From: a virus
Length of the DNA stretch: 40,251 nucleotides
Direction: 5' to 3' (one strand)
IMG/VR virus record: IMGVR_UViG_3300044608_002693
Span: 1-40,251 of that record
Below the pieces are notes generated by a model. It worked only from the letters and a program-made list of their open reading frames with translations, was not told where the DNA came from and searched no databases. Both the position numbers and the translations under genes were made by a program. Below, piece after piece: positions 22,939 through 31,006 of the stretch (position 1 is its first letter; the number at the start of each line of letters is the position of its first letter).

Positions 22939-24439
22939 TCCGCTCTGGCGGCTCAACAACATCTACAAGATCAAACGGCCAACGGATGGCCGTCTGATCA
23001 AATTCCAACCGCGCCCGGAGCAGCAGCGCGTCTTTGAACTGCTATTAAAGGAAAGGTGCCGAAGGTTAATTATACTCAAAGCCCGCCGCCTCGGGATGAG
23101 CACCGGCATCGATATCCTGCTGGCCGATCAGATCCTTTGGAATGCCGGAAGCCAGTGCAGCATTGTCGATCAATCCATGGCCGATGCGGAGCGCAAGCTC
23201 TCGACCATTGTCAAGGTAGCCTTGGACAATCTCCCCAAAGGTATGCGCGGGAACATCAAATTTCTGCGCGACAGCGGGAGCGTGATTGAAATCACAGTGA
23301 ACGGGGATGCCGCGTCGAGCCTGTTCGCCGGCCTGCGCTCCCGCGGTGGAACGAACAACTGGTTGCACCTCTCCGAGTGGGGCGTCATCCAGGCGGATGA
23401 TCCCAAGCGGTCCGAGGAAATCCTCACCGGCGCTATCCCGAGCGCGGAGCACGGCTCTATCGTAGTGGAAACGACATGGAAAGGGGGCAGGGGAGGCCAC
23501 CTTTGGAATCTGGTCAAGACTGCCATGGAAACGCCCGAGGCGGAAAAGACCGAGGCCGATTGGCGCGTGGTATTCTTTCCCTGGTGGCGAGATCCCACCT
23601 ACACGCTCGAAGGTCCCGCGGACACGATAAGCTCGATCAATCAACGCTACCTCGCGTCCCTCGAGGACGAGATCAAGCACAAGCTCACGCCAGGGCAGCG
23701 TCTGTGGTATGACCGGCAAGAGAAGAACCTCGGGCTATTCATCTACCGCGAATTCCCTTCGACCGTGGAAGAATGTTTCAAGGCTCCGGTGGAAGGAGCC
23801 ATCTACGCGGACATGATCGACCGCCTGCGAAGCGAGGGCGCGATTGCACCGCGGCCTTACGATCACAATGCCTTGGTGCATACCAGCTGGGATCTGGGTT
23901 CGCCGGTCAACACGGTGTGCTGGTATTTCCAGATCGTGAACGAAGAGATCCGCGTCATCGATCTCGACATGAACCTGGACATGAGTCCTGTCCACCGCGT
24001 GGCCCACATGCTGGGCAAACAATACCCCTATGGCATGCACATCTTGCCTCACGATGGCATGACCACCAACACGTCCGGGCGCACCTTTGCCAACGAATTG
24101 CAGTCCGCCGGCCTCACCAACATTCGCGTAGTGCCTCGGACCAACGATATCTGGGTGGGCATCAACCGTCTCCGCCAGCTGCTGCCCCGCTTCACCTTCC
24201 GCTTGCCCCACTGCGAGTACGGCCTCGATGCCTTGGCTGCCTATCACTACAAGCCGGTCAGCGCCACGGGACTGACCAACAACGAGCCGGTGCATGATTG
24301 GTCGAGCCACCCGAGCGATGCGCTCCGCATGCTGGCCGAGGCCGAGGTGGCCGGCATGCTGCCCATGGGCGGACCGGCCCGCCGTGAGCCGGTCATCGTT
24401 CGCACCGGATTCCGCGACAACATCGTAGTGCGCCGATAG
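22931..24439 (+). CDS. terL: Large terminase subunit (TerL)
   Basis: The TTG at 22931 is chosen because it overlaps the TerS stop minimally and AGGAAA lies 11 bases upstream; GTG 22910 or TTG 22838 are alternatives. With this start the protein has 502 residues. The ATPase motif is KARRLGMSTG (residues 50-59, Walker A type). LHLSEW carries the catalytic Glu region and VVETTWKG fits the coupling motif C. The nuclease domain has WDLG (first Asp), LPHDG and HPSDALRM as metal-binding acidic positions. It pumps DNA into the prohead and cuts it. All expected motifs are present. Confidence 0.95.
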   Translation: MADPLWRLNNIYKIKRPTDGRLIKFQPRPEQQRVFELLLKERCRRLIILKARRLGMSTGIDILLADQILWNAGSQCSIVDQSMADAERKLSTIVKVALDNLPKGMRGNIKFLRDSGSVIEITVNGDAASSLFAGLRSRGGTNNWLHLSEWGVIQADDPKRSEEILTGAIPSAEHGSIVVETTWKGGRGGHLWNLVKTAMETPEAEKTEADWRVVFFPWWRDPTYTLEGPADTISSINQRYLASLEDEIKHKLTPGQRLWYDRQEKNLGLFIYREFPSTVEECFKAPVEGAIYADMIDRLRSEGAIAPRPYDHNALVHTSWDLGSPVNTVCWYFQIVNEEIRVIDLDMNLDMSPVHRVAHMLGKQYPYGMHILPHDGMTTNTSGRTFANELQSAGLTNIRVVPRTNDIWVGINRLRQLLPRFTFRLPHCEYGLDALAAYHYKPVSATGLTNNEPVHDWSSHPSDALRMLAEAEVAGMLPMGGPARREPVIVRTGFRDNIVVRR

Positions 24440-24443
24440 TTTT

Positions 24444-24830
24444 ATGAAACCACCCGCCCAACTCGTCTACGAACTCTACGATGCGGACAGTCCGCGCACC
24501 TTCCAGCAGGACCTGCAACTGCATTTGCTCCACGGTTATGTCTTCTCCACCCCAGAGGAATTCCTCATGGGCCGGCCCGTCGAGAGCACCGCGGACCCGG
24601 ACGATATCCGCAACCCCGCCGTGGTCTTCGACCGCGAAGATTGCGATTGCTGGTACATCTATGCCTATGCCACGCGAAACCCCACATTTGAAAATTGGGC
24701 GGGATTAGTCGAAAAAGTGTTGCGCTGGATGCCGTACGCGCTACCTCTCGCTGCATGGGAAAGGCGCAAGCATGACCGCATGTTGTTTTTTCCGATCCAG
24801 AGATTCCAACAAATCATACAACGACCATGA
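24444..24830 (+). CDS. Conserved-position head-gene protein of unknown function
   Basis: The 128-residue product is acidic with several aromatic residues (DREDCDCWYIYAYATRN) and a hydrophobic/basic C-terminal half. It sits between TerL and a proline-rich protein, a slot that in related podoviruses holds small proteins of unknown role. It contains a dispersed 13-bp site read as GLVEK. The stop overlaps the next start (ATGA). Its function is not recognised. Confidence 0.7.
   Translation: MKPPAQLVYELYDADSPRTFQQDLQLHLLHGYVFSTPEEFLMGRPVESTADPDDIRNPAVVFDREDCDCWYIYAYATRNPTFENWAGLVEKVLRWMPYALPLAAWERRKHDRMLFFPIQRFQQIIQRP
24702..24714 (+). promoter_or_regulatory. Dispersed 13-bp site, intragenic copy after terL
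   Basis: Exact match with the extended form GCGGGATTAGTCGAAAA. It is read in frame as Gly-Leu-Val-Glu-Lys within the gene at 24444. Confidence 0.65.
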
Positions 24831-25216
24831 GATTCTACACTCGCTCACGCCTCGATCTGACGTGTCGCAATTACGGCGGCATGTTTGGTGGTGGATCGCG
24901 GCCCGCGCCACAACCGATGGCCATGCCGGCCATGCCCACGCCTCCGCCTCCTCCGCCACCGCCGCCACCTCCACCGATGCCGAAGATGCCTGCCATGCCG
25001 GCCCCGGCTCCGCTTCCTCCTCCTCCTCCGCCGCCACCGGCTCCCGCTCCTCCGCCACCGCCAGCCAGCGGTCCCAACCGCGTCGAGGCCGCCGAGGCGC
25101 AAAACAGCAACCGCATGCAGCAGCAGAAACGCCAAGGCCAAGCCAAGACGCTTCTCGCCGGCGAAACCGGCGGATACTTCAATCCGGCCACCGGACCGCG
25201 CTCGCTGCTTGGTTAA
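24827..25216 (+). CDS. Proline-rich protein preceding portal
   Basis: The ATG at 24827 overlaps the previous stop and gives 129 residues; an internal ATG at 24881 (MFGGGSRPAP) gives 111 and resembles homologous small proteins better. Residues about 37-80 are almost pure proline with Met/Ala breaks (long polyproline runs). Next comes a helical Gln/Arg region, and it ends with AKTLLAGETGG, a motif that I associate with small proteins beside podovirus portals. It might act in head-tail joining or packaging. The polyproline run would need elongation factor P for translation. Confidence 0.7.
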   Translation: MRFYTRSRLDLTCRNYGGMFGGGSRPAPQPMAMPAMPTPPPPPPPPPPPPMPKMPAMPAPAPLPPPPPPPPAPAPPPPPASGPNRVEAAEAQNSNRMQQQKRQGQAKTLLAGETGGYFNPATGPRSLLG

Positions 25217-25229
25217 GGGTTAGTCGAAA
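25217..25229 (+). promoter_or_regulatory. Dispersed 13-bp site before portal gene
   Basis: Exact match with G at the R position. It begins directly after the TAA of the preceding gene and ends three bases before the portal ATG at 25233, filling the whole intergenic gap. Confidence 0.8.
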
Positions 25230-25232
25230 GAC

Positions 25233-26933
25233 ATGGAACAAAAGGCTGATCTTGTCCGGCTGGGGGAGTATGTGCTCACCCGCCACCAGGACCTGCTGTC
25301 CAACCGCAAGGTGTGGGACACCATGTGGCAGGACATCGCGGACTTTTGTTTGCCCCGCAAGGCGGAGATCGTCAACAAGAAGGAATACCCGGACACGTCA
25401 CGCAATGACGTGCTCTTCGATTCCACGGCGATTTACGCCAATGCGGTGCTGGCCAACGGTCAGCTGTCTTACATGTCGCCGGCGGACAGCCGGTGGTTTG
25501 TTTACGAGCCACCCGCGGCCATCAAAGACAACGACAAGGCGAAGACGTGGTTTCAGCAGTGCTCCGAGATCGTCCAGCTGAACCTGGCCAACTCCAACTT
25601 CTACTCCGAAGTCCATGAACTCTATTTTGACGATGGCACGTTTGGCACTTACGCGATGTTTTGCGAACCTGGTCGCCGTCATCCGGTCACCTTCACCACC
25701 TTCCCCTGTGGCAGCTTCTGCATCTCGGAAGATGACGAGGGCCTGGTGGATACGATCTTCCGCGAACTGAAGATGACCTGCTTGCAGGCCGCGGACAAAT
25801 TCGGGGAGGAGAACCTCTCGGAGAAGATGCGGAAGCAGGTCGAGGAATACCGCAAGACCGGCAAGGGCGGCAACACGCTGCACGATTTTGTCCATGCCAT
25901 CTATCCGCGCCGGCACAAGGACCGCGCTCCGGGCAAGGCAGATGGCGAGAACAAGCCGATTGCCAGCGTCTACGTGGACAAGTCGAGCAAGCACGTGGTG
26001 CGCTCGAGCGGATTTGACGAGCAGCCTTTCTTTGCCGGTCGCCACCTCAAGTGGGGCGATTCGGCCTACGGATGGTCCCCGGGTTGGATTGCTATGCCCG
26101 AGGCAAGGCAGCTGAACTTTTTGGTCAAGCAGATGGATGCCTTGGCCGAGATCAAAGCCTTCCCCAGAATTTTGATCCCGAGCACGCATGAGAACGAAGT
26201 GGATCTCCGCTCCGGTGGATTCACCTACTTCGATCCTCTCAATCCCAACGCGCTGCCCAAGGAATGGTTGACCCAGGGCGAATACCAGATCGGCCTCGAG
26301 CGCGAGAAGCGCAAGGAAGCCTCGATCCAGCGGGCGTTCCACGTGGATCTCTTCCAGATGTTTGCCATGCTCGACCAGAAGCAGATGACGGCCCGCGAAG
26401 TGGCCGAACGCGCCTCGGAAAAGCTGGTGCAATTCAGCCCGACCTTTGCCCGCAAAACGACCGAACTCTTCAACCCTCTGCTCCGCCGCGTTTTCAATCT
26501 CCACCTGCGCCAGGGCCTCTTCCCGCCGCCGCCCCCGGACGTGATCGTGCAGAACGAAACGACCGGCATCCCCGAGATCCCCGAGCCGGAAGTGACCTAC
26601 ACGTCCCGCGTGGCCTTGGCCATCAAGAGCCTGCACAACCTGGCCTTCATGCGGACCATGGAGCGTCTGGCCCCGATCATCCCGCTCAAACCCGAGATCC
26701 TCGACAACTATGACATGGACGCCGTGTCCCGCGACCTCGGTCGCAATGACGGGGTGCCCGCGGATTGGATCTTGGACACCGACAAGCGCGACCAGATGCG
26801 CGAGGAGCGGGCCGCGCAAATGCAGGCCATGCAGGAGCAGCAGAACATGATGGCCCAGGCGGACATGGCGGCCAAGGCCGGCTCCATCAAGAGTGACAGC
26901 ATGGTAGGCCAAGCCATCCAGCAATCTCTATGA
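25233..26933 (+). CDS. Portal protein (T7 gp8-like head-tail connector)
   Basis: The 566-residue size and pattern fit the T7-type head-to-tail connector family: the N-terminus (LLSNRKVWDTMWQDIADF), a middle region with GDSAYGWSPGWIAMPEA, and the helical segment around MTAREVAERASEKLVQF that forms the central stem. The C-terminus is Gln/Met-rich. A dodecamer of this protein forms the portal vertex through which DNA enters and leaves. The gap before it is filled by a 13-bp site, and its stop overlaps the next start (ATGA). Confidence 0.93.
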   Translation: MEQKADLVRLGEYVLTRHQDLLSNRKVWDTMWQDIADFCLPRKAEIVNKKEYPDTSRNDVLFDSTAIYANAVLANGQLSYMSPADSRWFVYEPPAAIKDNDKAKTWFQQCSEIVQLNLANSNFYSEVHELYFDDGTFGTYAMFCEPGRRHPVTFTTFPCGSFCISEDDEGLVDTIFRELKMTCLQAADKFGEENLSEKMRKQVEEYRKTGKGGNTLHDFVHAIYPRRHKDRAPGKADGENKPIASVYVDKSSKHVVRSSGFDEQPFFAGRHLKWGDSAYGWSPGWIAMPEARQLNFLVKQMDALAEIKAFPRILIPSTHENEVDLRSGGFTYFDPLNPNALPKEWLTQGEYQIGLEREKRKEASIQRAFHVDLFQMFAMLDQKQMTAREVAERASEKLVQFSPTFARKTTELFNPLLRRVFNLHLRQGLFPPPPPDVIVQNETTGIPEIPEPEVTYTSRVALAIKSLHNLAFMRTMERLAPIIPLKPEILDNYDMDAVSRDLGRNDGVPADWILDTDKRDQMREERAAQMQAMQEQQNMMAQADMAAKAGSIKSDSMVGQAIQQSL

Positions 26934-27220
26934 CAAGTGACGCCACGCTCGAGGCCCAGAAGAAGGGCCAGCAAATCACCAACGCCTTCCACCGCGTCTT
27001 CTCGAGCGAGGACGGGCAAGCCATCTTGGAGCACCTTCGCTCCTACTTCCGCGTGGACCGGCCCGCCTTCCAGCGTTCCATGCACAACGCCTATGACCCC
27101 TTGGCCGCGGCCCTCCGCGATGGCCAACGCGAGGTGCTTCTTTTCATCCAACACAAGCTCTCCGAGCCGATGGTGGGGGATGCCGACTTTGACCAACCCA
27201 AGACCAAGATCGTGCGCTGA
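26930..27220 (+). CDS. Bbp19-like phage protein
   Basis: The 96-residue protein follows the portal gene by an ATGA overlap. The pattern FHRVFSSEDGQAILEHLRSY, then DPLAAALRDGQREVLLFI, resembles a family of small proteins first noted as Bbp19 of Bordetella podovirus BPP-1, found next to portal genes. The likely role is structural or in head assembly; it has not been worked out as far as I know. The tRNA-Met begins three bases after its stop. Confidence 0.78.
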   Translation: MTSDATLEAQKKGQQITNAFHRVFSSEDGQAILEHLRSYFRVDRPAFQRSMHNAYDPLAAALRDGQREVLLFIQHKLSEPMVGDADFDQPKTKIVR

Positions 27221-27223
27221 CAT

Positions 27224-27296
27224 TGCAGGGTGGAGAAGCAGTATCTCGCCTCGCTCATAACGAAGGAGATCGTCGGTGCAAATCCGACCCCTGCAA
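27224..27296 (+). tRNA. tRNA-Met (CAT), initiator-like
   Basis: The cloverleaf has a perfect acceptor stem (TGCAGGG with CCCTGCA), a D-stem GAGA/TCTC (27233-27247) and an anticodon loop CTCATAA (27254-27260, anticodon CAT at 27256-27258). The anticodon stem has one C-A mismatch, and the T-arm is GTCGG/CCGAC with loop TGCAAAT. The discriminator A is followed by CC and not a full CCA. The layout GGGTGGAG, the CTCATAA loop and the end CTGCAACC closely resemble E. coli initiator tRNA-fMet, though the three G-C pairs of the initiator anticodon stem are missing. It lies in the late operon between the Bbp19-like and scaffold genes. A CAT tRNA reading as isoleucine is an alternative. Confidence 0.82.
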
Positions 27297-27304
27297 CCTG
27301 CGCG

Positions 27305-27317
27305 GGATTAGTCGAAA
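27305..27317 (+). promoter_or_regulatory. Dispersed 13-bp site before scaffold gene
   Basis: Exact match in the extended form GCGCGGGATTAGTCGAAAA, eight bases after the tRNA 3' end and 12 before the scaffold ATG at 27330. Confidence 0.8.
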
Positions 27318-27329
27318 ACAAACCAATCT

Positions 27330-28166
27330 ATGGACACATCCACAGCACCCGCCGGGGACGCCGCCATCACGCCGGCGTCCGAAACTGCACCCGTCACCAG
27401 CCTGCTCGAGGCCAGCCCGTCTTCCGAGCCATCCGCTCCCGCGGCATCCGCGGAGAAGCCGGAATGGCTCCCCGACAACTTCTGGCGCGAAGGCCAAGCC
27501 GATTACCAAGCCCTGGCCAAGAGCTACCGCGGCATGCAGGAGATCCTGGGCCGCAAGAGCCAATCGGTTCTGGTGCCTAACGAGAAAAGCAAGCCCGAGG
27601 AAATCGCGGAATTCCGCAAGGCCCTGGGCGTGCCGGAAAGCCCGGACGATTATTTGAAGAGCCTCAAGCCCGAGGCCCTGCCCGAGGGCGTGCAGTTTGA
27701 CGAGGCCATGGCCAAGCAGGCCGCGCAATTGGCGCACAAGCACAACATCCCGCCCGCGGCCATGAAGGAACTGGCTGCCTTGCAAATCGGGCAAGTGCAG
27801 GCCATGGCGCAAGCCAGCGAGCAAATGGTCATCCAACAGCTGCAAGCCGGCAAAGAGCAGCTGCAAAGCGAATACGGGGACAAGTTTGGCGAGAAGCTCG
27901 ACTTGGCCAAGCGGGCCGCCATCACCGCGGGCATCGATCCGACCGCCCGGGGCTTTGCTGATCCGGCCATGGTCAAGCTGGCCGTCTGGGCCGCGGAACA
28001 GATCGCGGAAGACAAGCTGGTCAGCGCCAACGCCAGCCCCATGCAAGTGGGCAAGGATCGCGCTCTGGACATCATTGCCAACCCGGAAAACCCGCTCCAC
28101 CGCCGTTACCAAGAAGGTGACGAAGACGTGGTCCGCCAAGTCCGCTCCTACCTCTCACAACGATGA
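27330..28166 (+). CDS. Scaffold / capsid assembly protein
   Basis: The 278-residue protein has an Ala/Pro/Ser-rich flexible N-terminus, the segment EWLPDNFWREGQADYQALAK (residues 47-66), and LGVPESPDDYL, both typical of T7-like scaffolding proteins. A long helical, Gln/Ala-rich middle and a charged C-terminus follow (GDEDVVRQVRSYLSQR). Scaffolds guide capsid assembly and then leave. No Shine-Dalgarno sequence is clear; the 13-bp site lies upstream. The stop overlaps the next start (ATGA). Confidence 0.88.
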   Translation: MDTSTAPAGDAAITPASETAPVTSLLEASPSSEPSAPAASAEKPEWLPDNFWREGQADYQALAKSYRGMQEILGRKSQSVLVPNEKSKPEEIAEFRKALGVPESPDDYLKSLKPEALPEGVQFDEAMAKQAAQLAHKHNIPPAAMKELAALQIGQVQAMAQASEQMVIQQLQAGKEQLQSEYGDKFGEKLDLAKRAAITAGIDPTARGFADPAMVKLAVWAAEQIAEDKLVSANASPMQVGKDRALDIIANPENPLHRRYQEGDEDVVRQVRSYLSQR

Positions 28167-28957
28167 AACCCCAACTCTTGGTGGTGGTCAGCGACCTGCA
28201 CTGTGGCAGCACGGTGGGCCTGCTCGCGCCGGATGTGCAAACGCATTACGGCAACACGGTGGGCTTTGGTTCCAACTACCACCAAGAGTGGCTGTGGGAC
28301 AAATGGCAGGAGGGCATGCGGCGGGTCTTCGACTTGGCCGGCGATGATCCCTACGTGCTCTTGTGCAATGGTGATGCGACCGAGGGCATCCATCACAGGT
28401 CCCCGGAAGTGGTGGCCACCTTGATCGAAGACCATTGCCGGATGGCCGCCGCGGCCTTGAAAGGCTACGCGGAAAAAGCAGCCAAGATCTTAATCACCCG
28501 CGGCACCGAATGCCACACGCACAACGTCGAGGACTACCTGGCCAACCTTCTCGGGGCCGGCGAGGCCCGCGACCATTGGCTCTTCACCATCAACGGCACG
28601 CTCTGCAACGCGACCCATCACATGCCGGCCACCAGCCGAGCCTACCTCGAGGCCAGCGCCATGAGCATCAACTTGGGCAATGCCCGCCTCAACTGCATCC
28701 GGTCCGGTCATCCCGTGCCGAGTGTTTACCTCCGCGCCCATCGCCATTGTGGCGGTTGGTATACGGACGGGGCCGGCATGCTCGCCGTGACCGGAGGATG
28801 GCAATTCCTCACCCGCCACGGGAAGAAGGTGGTGCCGGACGCCATTCCGCGCCCCAGCGTCATCGTGCTCGATTGGCGTGGCCTGGAGGAGGGGACCCTG
28901 CCTCACGTCCACAACTTCACTTTCAACCCGCCGCCGCCGGTCATCACAAACCTATGA
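28163..28957 (+). CDS. Calcineurin-like metallophosphoesterase
   Basis: This 264-residue protein has the metal motifs of the family: SDLHCG (Asp11, His13), NGDATEG (Asp71), RGTECH in the place of the usual GNHE, THH (residues 151-153) and RAHRH (His193, His195). The changed third motif may alter metal binding. The enzymes cleave phosphomono- or diesters of nucleotides, proteins or nucleic acids; the substrate here is unknown. Its place between scaffold and capsid genes is unusual, though such genes occur among head genes in some podoviruses. It is coupled to both neighbours by ATGA. Confidence 0.88.
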   Translation: MKPQLLVVVSDLHCGSTVGLLAPDVQTHYGNTVGFGSNYHQEWLWDKWQEGMRRVFDLAGDDPYVLLCNGDATEGIHHRSPEVVATLIEDHCRMAAAALKGYAEKAAKILITRGTECHTHNVEDYLANLLGAGEARDHWLFTINGTLCNATHHMPATSRAYLEASAMSINLGNARLNCIRSGHPVPSVYLRAHRHCGGWYTDGAGMLAVTGGWQFLTRHGKKVVPDAIPRPSVIVLDWRGLEEGTLPHVHNFTFNPPPPVITNL

Positions 28958-29205
28958 CCGCGGAAATGATTAACGCCGCCGCGTGGAAGGCGGCCATTAC
29001 TGTGCAACGTCCCGCGGACCATGTGCCCGCCGGATGGCACACCGTGCCCGAGATTGCCGAGGCCCTGGGCAAATCGGTGGACGGCATGCGGATGAGTCTG
29101 AACAAGGCGGTGAAAGCCGGACGCATTGAACGCAAGGACTTCTACATCCCCACGCCCAAGCGCGGGGTCTATTCGGTCCCGCACTACCGCCAGAAAATGG
29201 AGTAA
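28954..29205 (+). CDS. Small helix-turn-helix-like protein
   Basis: The ATG at 28954 overlaps the previous stop and gives 83 residues; a longer frame overlapping the phosphoesterase gene is rejected. The middle (TVPEIAEALGKSVDGMRMSL, then NKAVKAGRIERKDFY) resembles a helix-turn-helix (EIAEALGKS). The C-terminus is basic. It might regulate late gene expression or bind packaged DNA; unproven. Confidence 0.7.
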   Translation: MTAEMINAAAWKAAITVQRPADHVPAGWHTVPEIAEALGKSVDGMRMSLNKAVKAGRIERKDFYIPTPKRGVYSVPHYRQKME

Positions 29206-29209
29206 CGCC

Positions 29210-29521
29210 ATGGCCGCCCGTGTCCCCACCATGCGCTTCAAATACGATGGGTCTTGGTGGCGCGTGAAGATCATGCGTCCGCCGGCCCGCGAGTGCCTGG
29301 AGGGCATGGCCGATTACAGCACCCGGACGGTCTACCTCGATCCCCGCGCCGTGGCCGCCAATGGCCTCGGCATCATCGTTCACGAGATTGCCCACGTGGT
29401 CCTGCCCCACGTGGCCGAGGAACCCATCCTCGAACTGGAACGCATCTGCTCCGCGGTGGCCAAGTTTACCGGCAAGCAGTGCCAGGGCCAAATCACCATC
29501 GGCCACCACAAGCCGGCATGA
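29210..29521 (+). CDS. Small HExxH zinc-metallopeptidase-like protein
   Basis: The ATG at 29210 follows the previous stop by four bases and gives 103 residues; the longer upstream frame is rejected. The motif VHEIAHVV contains H58-E59-x-x-H62, the zinc site of gluzincin/metzincin-type peptidases, with His67, Glu70 or Glu71 as a possible third ligand. It is smaller than most active peptidases. It could be a virion maturation enzyme or a structural relic. Its stop overlaps the next start by ATGA. Confidence 0.72.
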   Translation: MAARVPTMRFKYDGSWWRVKIMRPPARECLEGMADYSTRTVYLDPRAVAANGLGIIVHEIAHVVLPHVAEEPILELERICSAVAKFTGKQCQGQITIGHHKPA

Positions 29522-29673
29522 CCACCGTCCCGCTGCTTATCTGCACGGCCTGTTATATTGCCACCTCGGTGGGATTCTACAAACAGGGCCAGATCGGAAT
29601 GTCCATCGCCTTCGCCGGATACAGCCTCGGGAATATAGGCTTCCTCTACATTTGCGTTTTCGGCTCAAAATAG
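29518..29673 (+). CDS. Small two-segment membrane protein
   Basis: This 51-residue frame (MTTVPLLICTACYIATSVGF...) has two hydrophobic segments (residues 4-20 and 28-48) separated by KQGQIG. It overlaps the preceding stop (ATGA). A longer upstream reading is a shadow of the HExxH gene. Size and topology are holin-like or antiholin-like, but it lies far from the lysis cassette. Function unknown. Confidence 0.65.
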   Translation: MTTVPLLICTACYIATSVGFYKQGQIGMSIAFAGYSLGNIGFLYICVFGSK

Positions 29674-29702
29674 AAAATTCTTTTTGACCGCGTTGGTGCG
29701 CG

Positions 29703-29715
29703 GGATTAGTCGAAA
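29703..29715 (+). promoter_or_regulatory. Dispersed 13-bp site in capsid leader (distal)
   Basis: Exact match in the extended form TGCGCGGGATTAGTCGAAA, about 165 bases before the capsid ATG, paired with a second site downstream. Confidence 0.8.
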
Positions 29716-29848
29716 GGTAGTACGAGAGCAGACAACTCCTTGGTGAGCCTGCCCGCGGCAAACCCAACAGGCCGGGACCTGCACTGTGCAGACAATCCGG
29801 TAGGCCGAGGGACAGAAAACCAAAAACCCGACCGACACCGCCAACGCG

Positions 29849-29861
29849 GGGTTAGTCGAAA
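29849..29861 (+). promoter_or_regulatory. Dispersed 13-bp site in capsid leader (proximal)
   Basis: Exact match with G at the R position, just upstream of the capsid Shine-Dalgarno sequence AAAGGAG. Two sites 146 bases apart in one leader could allow looping or double blocking of capsid expression. Confidence 0.8.
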
Positions 29862-29880
29862 AACCAAAGGAGAAACATCA

Positions 29881-30779
29881 TGTCTGCTATTACCCAGATC
29901 CCCGAGTTTTTCACGACCGAGTTTTCCAGTAACTGGAATTTCTTGGTTCAGCAAAAACTCTCCAAGCTCCGCGAATTCGTGGTCATCGACCGCGTTCAAG
30001 GAAAAGAGAAAAAGTACAATCAGATGGCCAGCGTCAACATGACGCAGATCACTGCGCGTGCTCAAACCACCAACCTCACCGACACGGCGATGGCCCAACG
30101 CTGGCTGCGCCCCCTGCAATACGAGAAGGCTGACCTCCTCGATGAATGGGATTCCGAACTGCTGGGCGAAGTTTCGCTCCCGCAGAGCGAGTTGGTGACC
30201 AACCACGCCATGGCTTTTGCCCGCAAGTGCGACGAGATCATCCTCGCCGCCGCTGTCGGCACGGCCTCCACCGGAGCCACCGGAACGACCAACACGGTCC
30301 TTCCCGCCGGCCAGAAAATCGCCCACGACTTTGTCGAGAGCGGTTCTGCCGCGACCAGTGGCCTCACCATCGCCAAACTGCGCCAAGCCAAGTTTATCTT
30401 GGATGACGCGGACGTGGACGAGGATGACCCGCGTATCATCGCGGTCAGTCCCCGCCAATTGCAGGACCTGCTCCGCACCACCGAAGTGACCTCCGCCGAC
30501 TACAATACGGTGAAGGCTCTGGTGGCCGGTCAGCTGGACACCTTCATGGGCTTCAAGTTCCGCGTGGTCAACAAGGCGTTCTTCACCCTGGCCAGCAGCC
30601 GCCGCGAAGTGGTTGCCTACGTCAAGAGTGGACTCCGCATGACCGATGCCGGACGCCGTGTCCACGTGGACATCCGCCCCGACCGCAGTCACTCGCTGCA
30701 AATCCGCACCACCGCTTCCATCGGCGCAACCCGCATGGAAGAGAAGAAAGTGGTCCAGATCAGCTGCTCCGAAGCCTAA
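29881..30779 (+). CDS. Major capsid protein
   Basis: The 299-residue protein has the features of HK97-fold capsid proteins of T7-like podoviruses: N-terminal helix region (FFTTEFSSNWNFLVQQKL), the stretch ARAQTTNLTDTAMAQRW, a long-helix region with SELVTNHAMAFARKCDEI, and a C-terminal part with GLRMTDAGRRVHVDIRPDR. The gene has the strongest ribosome-binding site in the window (AAAGGAG, eight bases before ATG), as expected for the most abundant protein. It lies after the scaffold and before the tail genes. Confidence 0.93.
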
Positions 30780-30785
30780 TCCGTT

Positions 30786-30980
30786 ATGACCATCAAATTG
30801 ACACAACAACGTGTTGATCGTGGTCGCACGGAGTCGTTGTCCGATGTGCTCGGCGGGAACATGTCCACCATTGTGACGTTTTCCGCGGCACAGCTGGCGG
30901 CCTTGAACACCTACCTGGCCAAAATCCGGGAAGGTGCCACCACCACCACGGTGGAAACCGCGATCAACGCGCTCGAATAG
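30786..30980 (+). CDS. Small hypothetical protein after capsid gene
   Basis: This 64-residue protein starts six bases after the capsid stop with no clear Shine-Dalgarno sequence beyond the local context. It is polar with a helical C-terminus (AAQLAALNTYLAKIREG). In related phages this position holds capsid decoration or small head proteins. No motif is recognised. A terminator-like hairpin follows it. Confidence 0.65.
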   Translation: MTIKLTQQRVDRGRTESLSDVLGGNMSTIVTFSAAQLAALNTYLAKIREGATTTTVETAINALE

Positions 30981-31006
30981 CGATGGACCAGTAGCTCACA
31001 ACCGCT

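Larger units (their letters stand above)
29674..29880 (+). promoter_or_regulatory. Capsid gene leader with two dispersed sites
   Basis: This gap of about 207 bases has no gene. It contains 13-bp sites at 29703 and 29849 and a near-perfect palindrome CTGCACTGTGCAG. It is rich in A and C in its second half and ends with AAAGGAGAAACATC, a strong ribosome-binding site for the capsid gene. It is the likely place of a strong late promoter, though no confident -10/-35 pair could be picked. Confidence 0.6.

Noticed and set aside
24920-25070. CCG/CCT-rich low-complexity DNA as a possible CRISPR or repeat array
   Set aside because: It encodes a polyproline run in a coupled gene; there are no regular spacers or repeats.
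25398-26924. Minus-strand frame of 508 codons opposite the portal gene
   Set aside because: Same codon-shadow effect; the plus strand encodes the portal with expected length and neighbours.
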